Shown in pieces: positions 54,226 to 64,000 of a stretch of 64,000 nucleotides of DNA. The notes beneath the pieces were generated by a model, which made no database searches, was not told the origin of the DNA, and was given only the letters and a program-made list of their open reading frames with translations. The translations under genes and the position numbers were made by a program. Source of the DNA: Tubulanus polymorphus (lineage: Eukaryota > Nemertea > Palaeonemertea > Tubulaniformes > Tubulanidae); NCBI RefSeq assembly GCF_964204645.1, contig NC_134025.1, positions 17,948,001 through 18,012,000 of the forward strand, written 5' to 3'. The number at the start of each line of letters is the position of its first letter. Position 1 is the stretch's first letter.

Positions 54226-54292
54226 TAACTAATACTAGAATTCTTTAGGTTAATACTAGCTTAGTAAAGTTAAAGAATTCTAGTATTAGTTA
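54226..54292. repeat. 22-bp perfect inverted repeat downstream of HNH copy 2
   Basis: TAACTAATACTAGAATTCTTTA (54,226-54,247) pairs exactly with 54,271-54,292, spacer 23 nt. It occupies the same place as 149-239 although the arms differ in detail, so the stem rather than its sequence is kept. Confidence 0.75.
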
Positions 54293-54445
54293 ATATTATT
54301 TATATTTTTTAGTATTTTTTATTTGTGATATAAAGTAATCTCCTTTTGAAAAGAAATAATAGATTTTGAAAAAAATTAAAACAGAAATAATGACTAGTTG
54401 AAGATATGTAATTTTTAATTCATTTTATTTGAATTATATCATTCT

Positions 54446-55193
54446 TTAACCGCTTAATAAAGATTCAATATATTGTTCATTATTTGGATCACTATTCCAT
54501 AATTCAATGAATTTTTTTGCCTTTGTTAACTGTTCTAAATATAATTGTAAATCTAGTTTATTAAATTTTATTTTCTTTTCTTTTCAAGAGGCCTTAAATT
54601 TTTCCAATTCCAAATTAACTTTTTATTGTATTCATCATTCATCATTCATGTTAAATTAAGATATTGGTAACAAATGATCTATTTGGAAATTCACCATAAT
54701 TTTCTATATTCATTTCACCATCAAACTGAAATATAATCCATGATTTTAGAAATTTATCTGAACAACCTAGCAAATTAGATAGTGTAACTGAGTGTTTATC
54801 TTTACTGTATAATTTTGATAATCTAATTATCAAACATTGTTTCAATTTAAAATCAAAATCTGTATGATATTTTTCTTTATAATAATTTTTATTATACGCT
54901 TTATAATATTCTCTATTATTATCCCTCCATTCTCTCATATATTCTGTTATATAATCTGGGTGATTTTCTCTCCATTGTTTATTTTTAACTTTGAATTTTT
55001 CAATATTATCCGTATAATATTCTTGATTATTCTTGTAATATTGTTTATTCTATAGTGTACGACAATTTTTGCAATACTAACCTTTACCATCTTTAGTGTT
55101 TTCATCATTATAATATTCTGATAATGATTTATCTTATTCACATTTTGAACATTTCTTATGGTGAATATCTATAGTTTGTGACGGTTCCTCCAT
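54446..55193 (-). pseudogene. HNH endonuclease copy 2, broken
   Basis: From the ATG at 55,191-55,193: MEEPSQTIDIHHKKC, Cys-rich start, several stops, then the frame at 54,938-54,651 with LSNLLGCSDKFLKSWIIFQF, parallel to the intact copy at 294-953. The DHxLP histidine region (near 54,670) is frameshifted; the NLRPLEK.. segment persists near 54,590. Ends at a stop equivalent to that of copy 1 (54,446). Confidence 0.7.
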
Positions 55194-55222
55194 TTATAAT
55201 ATATATTTTTATTAAACATTGA
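55194..55222 (-). promoter_or_regulatory. A+T-rich upstream motif of HNH copy 2
   Basis: TTTAATAAAAATATATATTA immediately before AAATGG. The clearest instance of the family motif. Confidence 0.55.
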
Positions 55223-58200
55223 TTAACATTTTAGAATCCTGTTCATTATTTCCTTTTCTTTCTCTTCTTCTCTTTTGAATTTTAGATATTCTTCTATATT
55301 GCAACCATAAGCAACTGTGTGTATACCATCATCTAAAATATATCTTTTATCATCTAATGGGTTTAGACTAACCTTTTCAATTTCTTCAATAAACATCTCG
55401 TGGTACTCAGATCTTAAACATTTCATCTTGTGTTTTCTAACTTCTTCATTGAATAATCAATTGATGTAATCTTTGAAATGAATATTCTTTTCTACTACGC
55501 TTTTGGTAATTCCTTTTAACTTTTTAGCTTCATGAGTTTTAGTTTTATAACTATACATTTTAGATCGAATTCCAATGAACTCTATCATTTCTTCACCTCC
55601 TAATTCATCCTTAAACTTCCCGGGCACCTTTTTATTAACATTGCTAAACAATTCATGATCTTTAGGATAATTACTGAAATCAAAATGATGTTTTAATGTT
55701 TTTAAATCATCTGTTATGTTATTAGTTTTTATTTTTAATATGTAACTGTCATTATCAAAATATAAGATTTCAATATGCTTTTCTCCGAAATGAGGTTGTA
55801 ATACGTTATAATAGAATTCATACATTAATAGTTTTGATATTTCTAAAACTGAAGCACCAACATGAATTGGTTGATTAAATTTCATAGAAGTTCTCTTCAT
55901 TTTAACTGCAGCTAAATTTTTATCAAATATTCTGTTACCTATAAATTTCGGGTATCTTTGTAAATGTCTAATTCTTTTACCATTTCTGACTAACTCAATA
56001 TGATTTCTATTTCTAATATTTTCAAAAGTCTTACCATAGAACGCATTATTCATTAACTTGAAGAAATCTTTTTCGAAATCAGTTTAAGCTATAGTTCTCT
56101 GTTCGGTATTAAAATCTATATATTTTTCTAACCATTTAGATTGACTGAATGAAATATATCTATGTACTTTTTTAGGATCATTCCTTGATTCAAGTAAAAC
56201 TTCAACATTCTATAATGTACTACATAATTATATTTATCTTCCTGAGTTACCATTAACTTTTCTGTATGAATATGATTTTCAGGTTTTATTCTTTTTTGAT
56301 AATTTGATAATTCTTCATGTGTTACAGTTTTATGTTCGGGACAGTATGCTAGATTTCTAGATTTAAATTTTTTATCTTCAGGGTTTTCGAGGTCTACAAC
56401 AAAGAAGTCACCAGTCTCTGAATCATCTGCAATATTTAGAATTCTTTTCTTCCAATCGAATTTATCATTATTTTCATGTTGTAAAACTTCAGTTATTTCA
56501 AATACTCCATAAGGTTGATATCTATCGCCTAATACACCTGAAACTCCTCCTCTTATAGATTTTTTAAATAATAATAATTGATCTATATTTGTAAACAAAT
56601 CCATTTTTATATCTGTAAATTTTAAACCACAGTCCCAAGTTAAACCTGGACTAGAATAACAATGGCAAGGATCAATATTAAAATATTTTAGATTTACGTC
56701 TCTAAATCATTCAAATATATCAGTTAATAATAATACATCTGATTTTAGATATAAATCTACTAATTGTCCATAATTTTTTATTACAAAATGATTCCAAATA
56801 TTCAATGTTCTATTATAAACTTAATCTTTTACAAATTCATTTTTTAATTCATAATAGAATTGTTCTTTTAATAATTCAGTTATATTGAAATCATCATGTG
56901 GTTTATAAAATGAATATGGAATTGCTCCTTTACATCTCATTAATTAAAAATCATCATTATTTGGATAGTGTTGCTTTAATACTTTTAATTCATCATCAAC
57001 TAATGATTTTGATAAATTATCTAATGATCTGCTTAAAAATCTATATGAATCTATAAATCTTAGACACCCAAATTGGAAAGATATATAATTCTCAGATGTT
57101 TTAGCTAACATTTTAAATTTATAAGTTGGTATTTTATCTTTTGATCTATATGAATTTACTCTTTCTATTTCATTATTGATTTCTTCTATTTCATGGCACA
57201 GTTGCTTGATGAATAAATGAGCATTATACCCTGATAAATTATGAAATATAACTGGAACAAAGTTAATTTTCTTAGCTTGTAAGTTACAATTCTCATGTGC
57301 TGCGCCTCTAAACTTTCCATTCAAATGATCATGGTCTCCAACTTTTTTTAAATTAAATGTCTTTTCACAATAAAAACATTTATCAGCAAACTCAAATTCT
57401 TCTTTATCTTCTTCTGTCATAATTATTTCTTTATTTTTATTGAACAATTTATTAAATTATATTTCATATTCAATTAATAAGTCACAAAAACGATTGATAA
57501 CATTTTCATTTCTTTAATTATAATATTCACTTTTAATTAGTTCTGGATAATCAGATTTTATATGTAACCCGAAAGCTGCAGCTGATTGATGAATCTTTTA
57601 AATAGTATTTGTTATTAGAGGATCTAAATAATCAATTACATCATTTTCATTGGAATTTAATTTCTTTCTTTTATAATATATTTCTTTTCTCTCTTGATCA
57701 GTTAATTCTTTATTTAGTGATTCAACTCCATATATTACAAATGGCACTTTATTCTTGTAATTATATTTTTTGAATTCTAATACTTTATCCTTTTCATTTG
57801 GTAAAACTATTTTACAATAATCATGATTATCGCATAATTGCTTATGATTTAATAATGCCCTTTCAGTTCTGAATTTAGTTATACATTTTCTACATAGATA
57901 TATTTTATTATCAAAATCATTTTCTGATTTAAAAAATAAATCAATTCTTTTAATCCACATATAATGTTTCTCATAATATAATATATCTATAACATCATTT
58001 GAATCATAATCTTTTGATAAACACAAAGGTTCTAATGTATATTGTTACCTTTTGTTTTTGGTAATTTGACTAAATCAAACACATTTATCTTTATATTATT
58101 ATCTCTTTCTATTTTTGGGATATTTTTAATTCTAACAGGATAATTATCTATCTTATAATTATTTTCAAATGGTTTATGATTTGTTAATCTAAAACTATGA

Positions 58201-59170
58201 GTAATATCTTCTGTTGGATGTAAGCAACTTTTTATTGACCATAGAAAACATTTATTAGCAGAATTTTGTACATTTATAACAGCATTAGTTTTAAATGGTA
58301 ATTTGATATAACTTGATCCATTTATAATATCATCTTTATAATATGATAAATTATTTTCATCTATTGGTTTTGATTTAGTTAATTTATTATATTTTGCGTT
58401 TTAAACATGTTAAGTCATAAATATTATTTCATCAAATATTAAACCAGATCCTTCAAAATATTTCTCTTCTATCTTATTTTTTTATTTCATTACAACATTT
58501 CTTAAATTTATCATCTATATGTTGTTTAGATAAAATATGTTGTGAATGGGAATTTATATGTCATATTGGTTTATCTTCAGATTTTATAAATTTAACTTTA
58601 ACTGATATGCTAATTTTAGGGTTTCAACATCAGTAATTATTTTTATAATATTTTTCATATTTTCTAAATGTTTTTTATTTACTTCTAATGTTTTACCTTT
58701 ATGAAATTTAAACTCGATAGCTGCTGGACCAATATCACTTTAAATGCTTCAGTTATCTCTATTTCTTTTTTTTATCTAATGAATTAATATAATTTCCAAC
58801 ATCTTCCGTGTATGGTATTTTATTTTGTTAATTTATTTTTCATTCTTTTTTTTGCCTTCTGTTCCTTATCATTATCTTTATCAAAATAATCTTCACCTAA
58901 AATATCATTATTGATATTTGTAATATGATTTTTAGATTTTAAATGTTCTTTATAATATCTTTCATCACTGAATGGTTGATTACATGTGTCACATTTGTAT
59001 ATTTCTTTTTCATTCTTTAATTCATCTAATTTAGTTTCTAATATATCATCTTTATATTCTAATTTCAATTTGTTTTATAAATGTGTTTTAGTTTTATTAT
59101 GCCCTGCTTTTTTAGATTTATCTATATTGATTTTACATGTTGAACAGTAGTACTTCTTATTTGCTTCCAT
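55223..59170 (-). pseudogene. Protein-primed-type DNA polymerase B, copy 2, full length but broken
   Basis: The ATG at 59,168-59,170 begins MEANKKYYCSTCKINIDKSK, a zinc-binding N terminus, followed by a C2H2 finger CDTCNQPFSDERYYKEHLKS (near 58,970). The same order of C2H2, Exo I, endonuclease-VII-like CFYCEKTF..GDHDHLNGKF, Exo II HNLSGYNAHLFI, Pol B and Pol C as in copy 1. Pol C reads YFDNDS instead of YFDTDS, and FVIYGDFES has lost a residue (FVIYGVES). The Pol A segment (DANNLYG) is deleted near 56,515. Stops and frameshifts throughout. It shows that the true N terminus lies upstream of what remains in copy 1. Confidence 0.85.
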
Positions 59171-59202
59171 TTATTATATAATTTTTTATTAAATTGATTT
59201 TT
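59171..59202 (-). promoter_or_regulatory. A+T-rich upstream motif of PolB copy 2
   Basis: ATCAATTTAATAAAAAATTA then TATAATAA precedes the ATG; it fills the 32-bp gap after the 117-aa gene stop. Confidence 0.5.
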
Positions 59203-59466
59203 TTATTCGAAATCTATATCATGGCGCCCTTTTTCATTCTTACCTTTATATATGAAAAAGAAATCGCCAGAACTTCTAAATCTTCACTAGATAATCTATG
59301 AAATCTATCTGGTAAATATCTGTTTTCTATAAATATTCTGAATTTATATTTATTTCCTTTCAATCCTTCATATTCTAAGTGGATAACTAATCTGCATAAT
59401 TATTAGTAACTGTTTCAATATTTGTAATTAAACATTTCTTATGAAATGTTAATTCATTTAATTTTT

Positions 59467-61253
59467 AGCATTGGTTGACGTCTATGACGTCATGCCAATG
59501 CTAGTAAAATGGATCGAAAATAGTAGTACGAAAAAATAGCACCGACTCTTCTCATTTTCATTGTAACTTCAAATTGTCACTCCGTTCACGTAAAACATTA
59601 GAAACAGCTGAAAATTACTAAAAAAATGTTTCAATTATTCCCCACAACATAGCGTCGCCAGATTTCTGATTTAATGGTCCAAAAAGTTATTCGATCGCAT
59701 TTTTCTCGTTCATTATCTTGTAGATGAGAGCGGGTTAAACAATCGCGTAGCGATATGTCCGCATTGACATTGGCAGTAAAGAATGGGGAACAGCCTCTTC
59801 TGAATAGAAAAACATAAAATTATGTACCTCCGGTTTATAAATATCACAGTGTTTGGATATCACTGTTATTCCAACTATCAGTATCCATGGGATTTTTTGG
59901 GATTAATTCTCAGCGTCAGAATACGTATTTCTAGAGCAGTGGAACGGCAGCCTACTCGTGACTGAAACCCGTATGTGATCGTGCGGGAACGCCTTTACTA
60001 AAGTTAAAACCATTTCATGATTCAATTCAATATTTCACTTCAATATTTATTTCACGGAAAAGCAGAACAATCAAATCATAAGAAAGCTAAACAAATTTAA
60101 AAAAGAACGAGAAAATAAAAAAAATGATGACACGAAACATCGAACGGTAAACGGTAGACTACCAGCATGATAGGATATCACCAATAAAGATAGATCATTT
60201 TACTCAATTTTACCAGAGTTGTTTATTGAAGGAAAATATCATTGTTTAAGTAGCCGAGAACAACCATGTTGTAATATCAATCAGTTGACTGACATCGTAA
60301 AATTCGATTCGGCTATATTCTAATATAAGTTTTCTTTTTAGGATGCCCTACCCGCCTGCTGCGCACTCATAAGGCGGTAGCACCCTCTTACGCACTAGGC
60401 AGAGATTCGCTTTGTAATGCGCGCCGGGAAAAAATACCTTTTATTATCTTTTCCATGCGTTAAACAACAGTGATTGAATTTACGCGTTGTTTGTCGTAAA
60501 TTGCAATATTGCGATGGTTATTTGCCGCCGCTGTAGTTTTTTGGAATTGAATCGAGCGGCCTCGGTAGCTCAGTGAGATAAGGCGTGATGCTGTTGAATC
60601 CACTATCAATGCAGAGTTACAAGTGGGTTCGAGTCCTGCTGGCTGCGAACAGTGTGCGGGCAACACTTCAAAGGCCGTACCGTCGTGAGGTTAAATGAAC
60701 AATCCAATAGGAATAGTCTTGGGAAACCAAGATCCAAACGACGTACGTAAAGCCAAACAAACAAAAAAAACAAACAAACAATCATCAGCCAGGCTCAGTG
60801 ACACCAACGCCGGCATCGCTCTCTGCGACGTTTTGCATGCGTACATGCATCAGAGCTTGGAGCTCTAAGATCAGAGGGTATTGCAATTGCATTCAGAAAA
60901 ATCGTTCTGTTTTTGTTTTCATTATTCAGTGGGGCCTTCAGTTCATGCGTAATAATGGGGTTTTGTATCCAAATCTTGATTGATATAAATATCTTGGCTG
61001 GGACATGATGGAAAACATCATAATAAACTAGTTTCGTCTTTTTAACAGAATCGCATTAATTAGGTTTAACAGTACAAATAGCCTAGGCTAAATCGTTCGG
61101 CAGAAAATAAATTCATTTTCAGGAATAAAATCGTACTAGACAAATAGACCTTTAAGTCTGTGGTCCTTCCAATCAACATCGTCATAGAAGATTAGCCGGC
61201 AGATGTAAAACATTATAACCACTTAAAATACCACAGTATAATCTACCAATGCT
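59467..61253. mobile_element. Inserted element, 1.79 kb, 9-bp terminal inverted repeats
   Basis: Begins AGCATTGGT and ends ACCAATGCT. Comparison with the uninterrupted gene at 49,130-49,483 shows that 59,467 to about 61,283 is extra DNA. It has no recognisable transposase and contains a SINE at 60,555-60,786. The 30 bp after the right end (TTAAGGCCCATGGCCCATGG..) is also foreign and includes the palindrome AGGCCCATGG/CCATGGGCCT. Superfamily not assigned. Confidence 0.6.
60555..60786 (+). mobile_element. tRNA-derived SINE
   Basis: A box TAGCTCAGTGAGATAAGG (60,568-60,585) and B box GGTTCGAGTCC (60,627-60,637) with a tRNA-like head, then a unique body and a tail of AAACAAACAAAAAAAACAAA. A different family from the SINE at 10,711. 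Confidence 0.7.
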
Positions 61254-61377
61254 TTAAGGCCCATGGCCCATGGGCCTCTTGTTTAAATTTATAATCTACT
61301 GATTTAGCATTTGTGATATCTTTTTTTCTATCTGGAAATGATTTGTTGTTCTCACTGTGTACTTGTTTACTCTCCAT

Positions 61378-61410
61378 TTTAATAACATTTTTTCTATTAA
61401 AATTGATTTT
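61378..61410 (-). promoter_or_regulatory. A+T-rich upstream motif of 117-aa gene copy 2
   Basis: TCAATTTTAATAGAAAAAAT then GTTATTAAA before the ATG; nearly identical to the sequence before the plus-strand copy at 62,050-62,082. Confidence 0.5.
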
Positions 61411-61473
61411 AGAAGTTATTCATTTATATATGTTATTCATTAATATGTGATTCATTTATATGAATATTATTCG

Positions 61474-61563
61474 AGTAATTGGGCATAAAGGGATTCAGAT
61501 CAAAGGTCGAAGGGTCGAGTGAGGAAAAAATAAAAAAGAAATTCGAGCTTGCGAGATTTATTT
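61474..61563. repeat. Right terminal repeat of the small Polinton-like unit
   Basis: AGTAATTGGGCATAAAGGGA, AAAGGTCGAAGGGTCGA, then half of the palindromic centre (AAATTCGAG..TGCGAG.TTTATTT). The outer half is absent; DIRS-type DNA starts at 61,564. Confidence 0.75.
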
Positions 61564-61900
61564 AGTTCATAAATACTATGTTGTATCTCAGACACAAGAC
61601 AACTAGCCTTCGCACCAAAACCATAATGGTCCTGTCCCTAGATGTTTGACTGTTAATCACGGCCACAACAGACCAGTTGTCCGAATAAAACCAGATCGTG
61701 CGGTTTCTCCACTCTGAACCCCAGGTAGCCAGGGCCGCTAAAATAGGATAGAACTCCAAAACAGATATATTGTAATTTCTCCATGCTGTAGACCAAGAAC
61801 CATAAAACCAGCGCTGACCATAGACACCCCCATAACCCAAGGCACCTGCCGAATCTGTATATAGAAAGAGTGCGCTAGACGTTTGCCTATCATCGATGAC
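61564..61900 (-). pseudogene. DIRS-type RNase H fragment
   Basis: Minus strand LFLYTDSAGALGYGGVYGQR, WSTAWRNYNISVLEFYPILA, WFYSDNWSVVAVINSQTSRD and LVRRLVVLCLRYNI. The D..G.GxV, E (LEFYPILAALATWG) and SDN residues are RNase H catalytic positions; the spacing and the NxQTSRD..LVR tail fit DIRS-like elements. It lies exactly between two Polinton-like termini. Confidence 0.7.
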
Positions 61901-62023
61901 AGTAATAGGGAATATGTTGTTTCGGGCCAAAGGTCGAAGGGTCGAAAAAATAAATTCTCGCACACTCAAATTTATTTTTCGACCCTTCAACCTTTAACCT
62001 GAAACAATGTATTCCCTATTACT
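61901..62023. repeat. 123-bp palindromic terminus of a Polinton-like element
   Basis: The left half starts AGTAATAGGGAATATGTTGT and the reverse complement of the right half AGTAATAGGGAATACATTGT; both run through AAAGGT(C/T)GAAGGGTCGAA to AAATAAATT at the centre. Same architecture as 13,677-13,798. It leads into the plus-strand copy. Confidence 0.85.
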
Positions 62024-62049
62024 CTTAAAATATTCATCTAATAACTTCT

Positions 62050-62082
62050 AAAATCAATTTTAATAGAAAATATGTTATTAAG
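62050..62082 (+). promoter_or_regulatory. A+T-rich upstream motif of 117-aa gene copy 3
   Basis: ATCAATTTTAATAGAAAATA then TGTTATTAAG before the ATG. Confidence 0.5.
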
Positions 62083-62427
62083 ATGGAGAGTAAACAAGTA
62101 CACAGTGAATTCTTAAATAGAATTAAAGATACTACAAATGTAAAATCACTAGATTGTAAATATAAGAAGTTAACAGAATTAACAATTTACAAGAAATATC
62201 TAATTACAAATATTGATACAGTTACTAATAATTATGGAGATAAATTAGAATATGAATACTTAGAATATGAAGGATTAAAAGGAAATAAATATAAATTCAG
62301 AACTTATTTACGAGATAGATTTCATAGATTATCTAGTGAAAATTTAGAAGAATTATGTTTAGGTGATTTCTATTTCATATACAAAGGTAAGAGTGAAAAA
62401 GGGCACCATGAAATAGATTTTGAATAA
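62083..62427 (+). CDS. Conserved protein (117-aa family), copy 3, intact, 114 aa
   Basis: MESKQVHSEFLNRIKDTTNV through GDFYFIYKGKSEKGHHEIDF to a stop at 62,427. It aligns along its whole length with the copy at 49,130-49,483, with a four-residue deletion near residue 10 and small changes near residue 55. It is the first gene after the palindromic terminus, followed 36 bp later by PolB. Confidence 0.65.
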   Translation: MESKQVHSEFLNRIKDTTNVKSLDCKYKKLTELTIYKKYLITNIDTVTNNYGDKLEYEYLEYEGLKGNKYKFRTYLRDRFHRLSSENLEELCLGDFYFIYKGKSEKGHHEIDFE

Positions 62428-62463
62428 TATGAAATCAATTTTGATAAAAAATTTAGTATTAAA

Positions 62464-63916
62464 CTGGAAGCAAATAAGAAGAACTACTGTCCGTCATGTA
62501 AAATTAATATAGATAAATATCAAAAAGCAAGACACAATAAAACTAAAACTAGAGAATAAATTGAAATTAGAATATAAAGATGATACATTAGAAACTAAAT
62601 TAGATGAATTAAATAATTAAAAAGATATATATAAATGTGATACATGTAATCAATCATTCAATGACAAAAGATATTATAAAGAACATTTAAAATCTTAAAG
62701 TCATATTACAAATATCATTAATGATATTATAGGTGAAGATTATTTTGATAAAGATAATGATAAGAAACATAAGACGATTAAAAGAATAAAAAATAAATTA
62801 AACAATAAAAGACCATACATGGAAGATGTTAGAAATTATATTAATTCATTAGATAATAAAAAAGAAATAGAGATAACTGAAGCATTTAAAAATGATATCG
62901 GTCCAGCTGCTATTGAATTTAAATTTCATAACGGAAAAACATGAGAAGAAAATAAAAAACATTTAGAAAATATGAAAAATATTATAAAAGTAATTACTGA
63001 TGTTGAATACCCTAAAATTAGCATATCAGTTTAAGTTAAATTCATAAAATCTGAAGATAAACCAATATATAATATAAATTCTCATTCACAACATATTATT
63101 TCAAAACAGCATATAGATGAAAAATTAGATAAATGTTATAATGAAGTAAAAACTAAAATAGAAGAGAAATATTTTGAAGGATCTGGCTTAATATTTGATG
63201 AAATAATATTTATGACTTTACATGTTTATAACACAAAATATAATAAGTTTACTAAATCAAAACCAATTGATGAAAATAATTTATCATATTATAAAGATGA
63301 TAATATAAATGCATCAAGTTATATTAAACTTCCATTTAAAACTAATGCTGTTATAAATGTACAAAATGAAGATGATAAATGTTTTTTATGGTCAATTATA
63401 AGTTGCTTACATCCAGTTGAAGATTATAATCAACATATTTCTAGATTAACAAATTATAAACAATTTGAAAATAATTATAAGATAGACAATTATCTAGTTA
63501 GAATTAAAAATATCCCAAAAATAGAAAGAGATAATAATTCAAAAATAAATGTATTTGATTTAATCAAATTACAAAATACAAAAGGTAACAATATAAAACG
63601 TTATACATAAGAACCTTTGTATTTATCAAAAGATTATAATTCAAATGGTGTTATAGATATATTATATTATGAAATCATTATATGTGGATTAAACAAATTG
63701 ATTTATTTTTTAAATCAGAAAATGATTATACTCGTAAAATATATCTACGTAGAAAATGTTTATATAAATTCAGTAACGAAATTGCATTATTAAATCATAA
63801 ACAATTATGTGATAATCATGATTATTGTAAATTAGTTTTACCAAATGAAAAGGATAAAGTATTAGAATTTAAAAAATATGAGTATAGGTAAATACCTTTT
63901 GTTATATATGGAGATT
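62464..63916 (+). pseudogene. DNA polymerase B copy 3, N-terminal third, broken
   Basis: The equivalent of the PolB start reads CTG instead of ATG (62,464), then EANKKNYCPSCKINIDKYQK. The C2H2 finger CDTCNQSFNDKRYYKEHLKS and the region up to VIYGD (Exo I, near 63,910) follow. Premature TAA/TGA codons occur where copy 2 has Glu, Lys or Leu codons. At 63,916 similarity stops inside the Exo I motif and unrelated DNA begins, so the rest is deleted or displaced. Confidence 0.8.
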
Positions 63917-64000
63917 ATTTGTTCCTGTCTACCAGTGTCCGCGGCGTCAAGTCTCACCGTAGTGCCCATGGCAGTTGCTAAAGCAGATCTTCATAATTTA
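63917..64000. other. Unrelated DNA after the PolB break
   Basis: G+C-richer than the polymerase sequence. Too short to identify. Confidence 0.5.

Larger units (their letters stand above)
59203..61377 (-). pseudogene. 117-aa protein copy 2, split by a 1.8-kb insertion
   Basis: The start (ATG 61,375-61,377, MESKQVHSENNKSF) and the first ~30 codons lie at 61,284-61,377; the remainder (LITNIET.., FRIF.., RFHRLSSEDLE.., ending at the TAA at 59,203) lies at 59,203-59,466. Small deletions also affect the C-terminal half. It is the first gene inside the right terminal repeat of this unit. Confidence 0.75.

Noticed and set aside
60555-60650. Functional tRNA gene
   Set aside because: No closing acceptor stem, an irregular anticodon region, and a SINE body with A-rich tail.
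62464-63916. Many TAA codons where other copies have Glu or Lys codons, suggesting a reassigned stop codon
   Set aside because: Frameshifts occur beside the stops, TGA is also used, and intact copies of other genes end at TAA. Ordinary decay in A+T-rich DNA explains it.

Overview
The window is animal nuclear DNA, most likely from a marine invertebrate. A split calmodulin-like gene has clean GT/AG splice sites, there are tRNA-derived SINEs, and nearly everything else is transposable-element sequence of metazoan type (Polinton-like, Penelope-like, BEL/Pao, DIRS, hAT, MULE-like, pogo-like, non-LTR LINE). The phylum cannot be fixed from the sequence. I see no prokaryotic operons, rRNA genes or CRISPR arrays.

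Layout. 1-2.85 kb: end of a Polinton-like element with an intact HNH endonuclease ORF, an intact 245-aa ORF and a terminal repeat. 3-4.45 kb: old LINE/repeat material and a MITE. 5.08-8.1 kb: a broken Penelope-like retroelement on the minus strand with an OTU-type protease region, preceded at 8.2-8.95 kb by tandem repeats whose core monomers each carry a TATA-like box facing the element. 9.35-9.49 kb and 32.67-32.91 kb: two exons of one calmodulin-like gene, in phase with each other and separated by a 23-kb intron. That intron contains SINEs, a second Polinton-like fragment (12.0-13.8 kb) and a four-level nest: a BEL/Pao element (14.05-27.7 kb) is split by an 11-kb hAT transposon (15.908-26.947 kb), whose transposase is split by a 2.7-kb MULE-like element (17.784-20.477 kb), which itself holds a pogo-like MITE (18.475-19.008 kb). 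33-43.9 kb: noncoding repeats, a second copy (inverted) of a 1.58-kb repeat, and a LINE reverse-transcriptase fragment.

43.99-63.92 kb: a cluster of Polinton-like units. The first (44.0-53.3 kb) has plus-strand candidate virion genes, including a capsid-like gene, convergent with minus-strand integrase, a 117-aa conserved protein and protein-primed-type DNA polymerase B. The second (53.33-61.56 kb) is bounded by terminal repeats and encodes only a small basic protein, a membrane protein, HNH endonuclease, PolB and the 117-aa protein. A third, oriented oppositely, starts at a 123-bp palindrome (61,901-62,023) and stops abruptly near 63.92 kb.

Across the four terminal-repeat-associated units the HNH and membrane-protein genes recur, while the genes between HNH and the terminal repeat differ. 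Most of the genes share an A+T-rich upstream motif. All PolB, integrase and capsid-like copies are broken by stops or frameshifts; the intact ORFs are the 219-aa HNH, the 245-aa ORF, one copy of the 117-aa protein on each strand, and two small ORFs at 12.2-12.7 kb. The window reads as a repeat-rich intron and flank in which a diverse Polinton-like family has inserted, rearranged and decayed.
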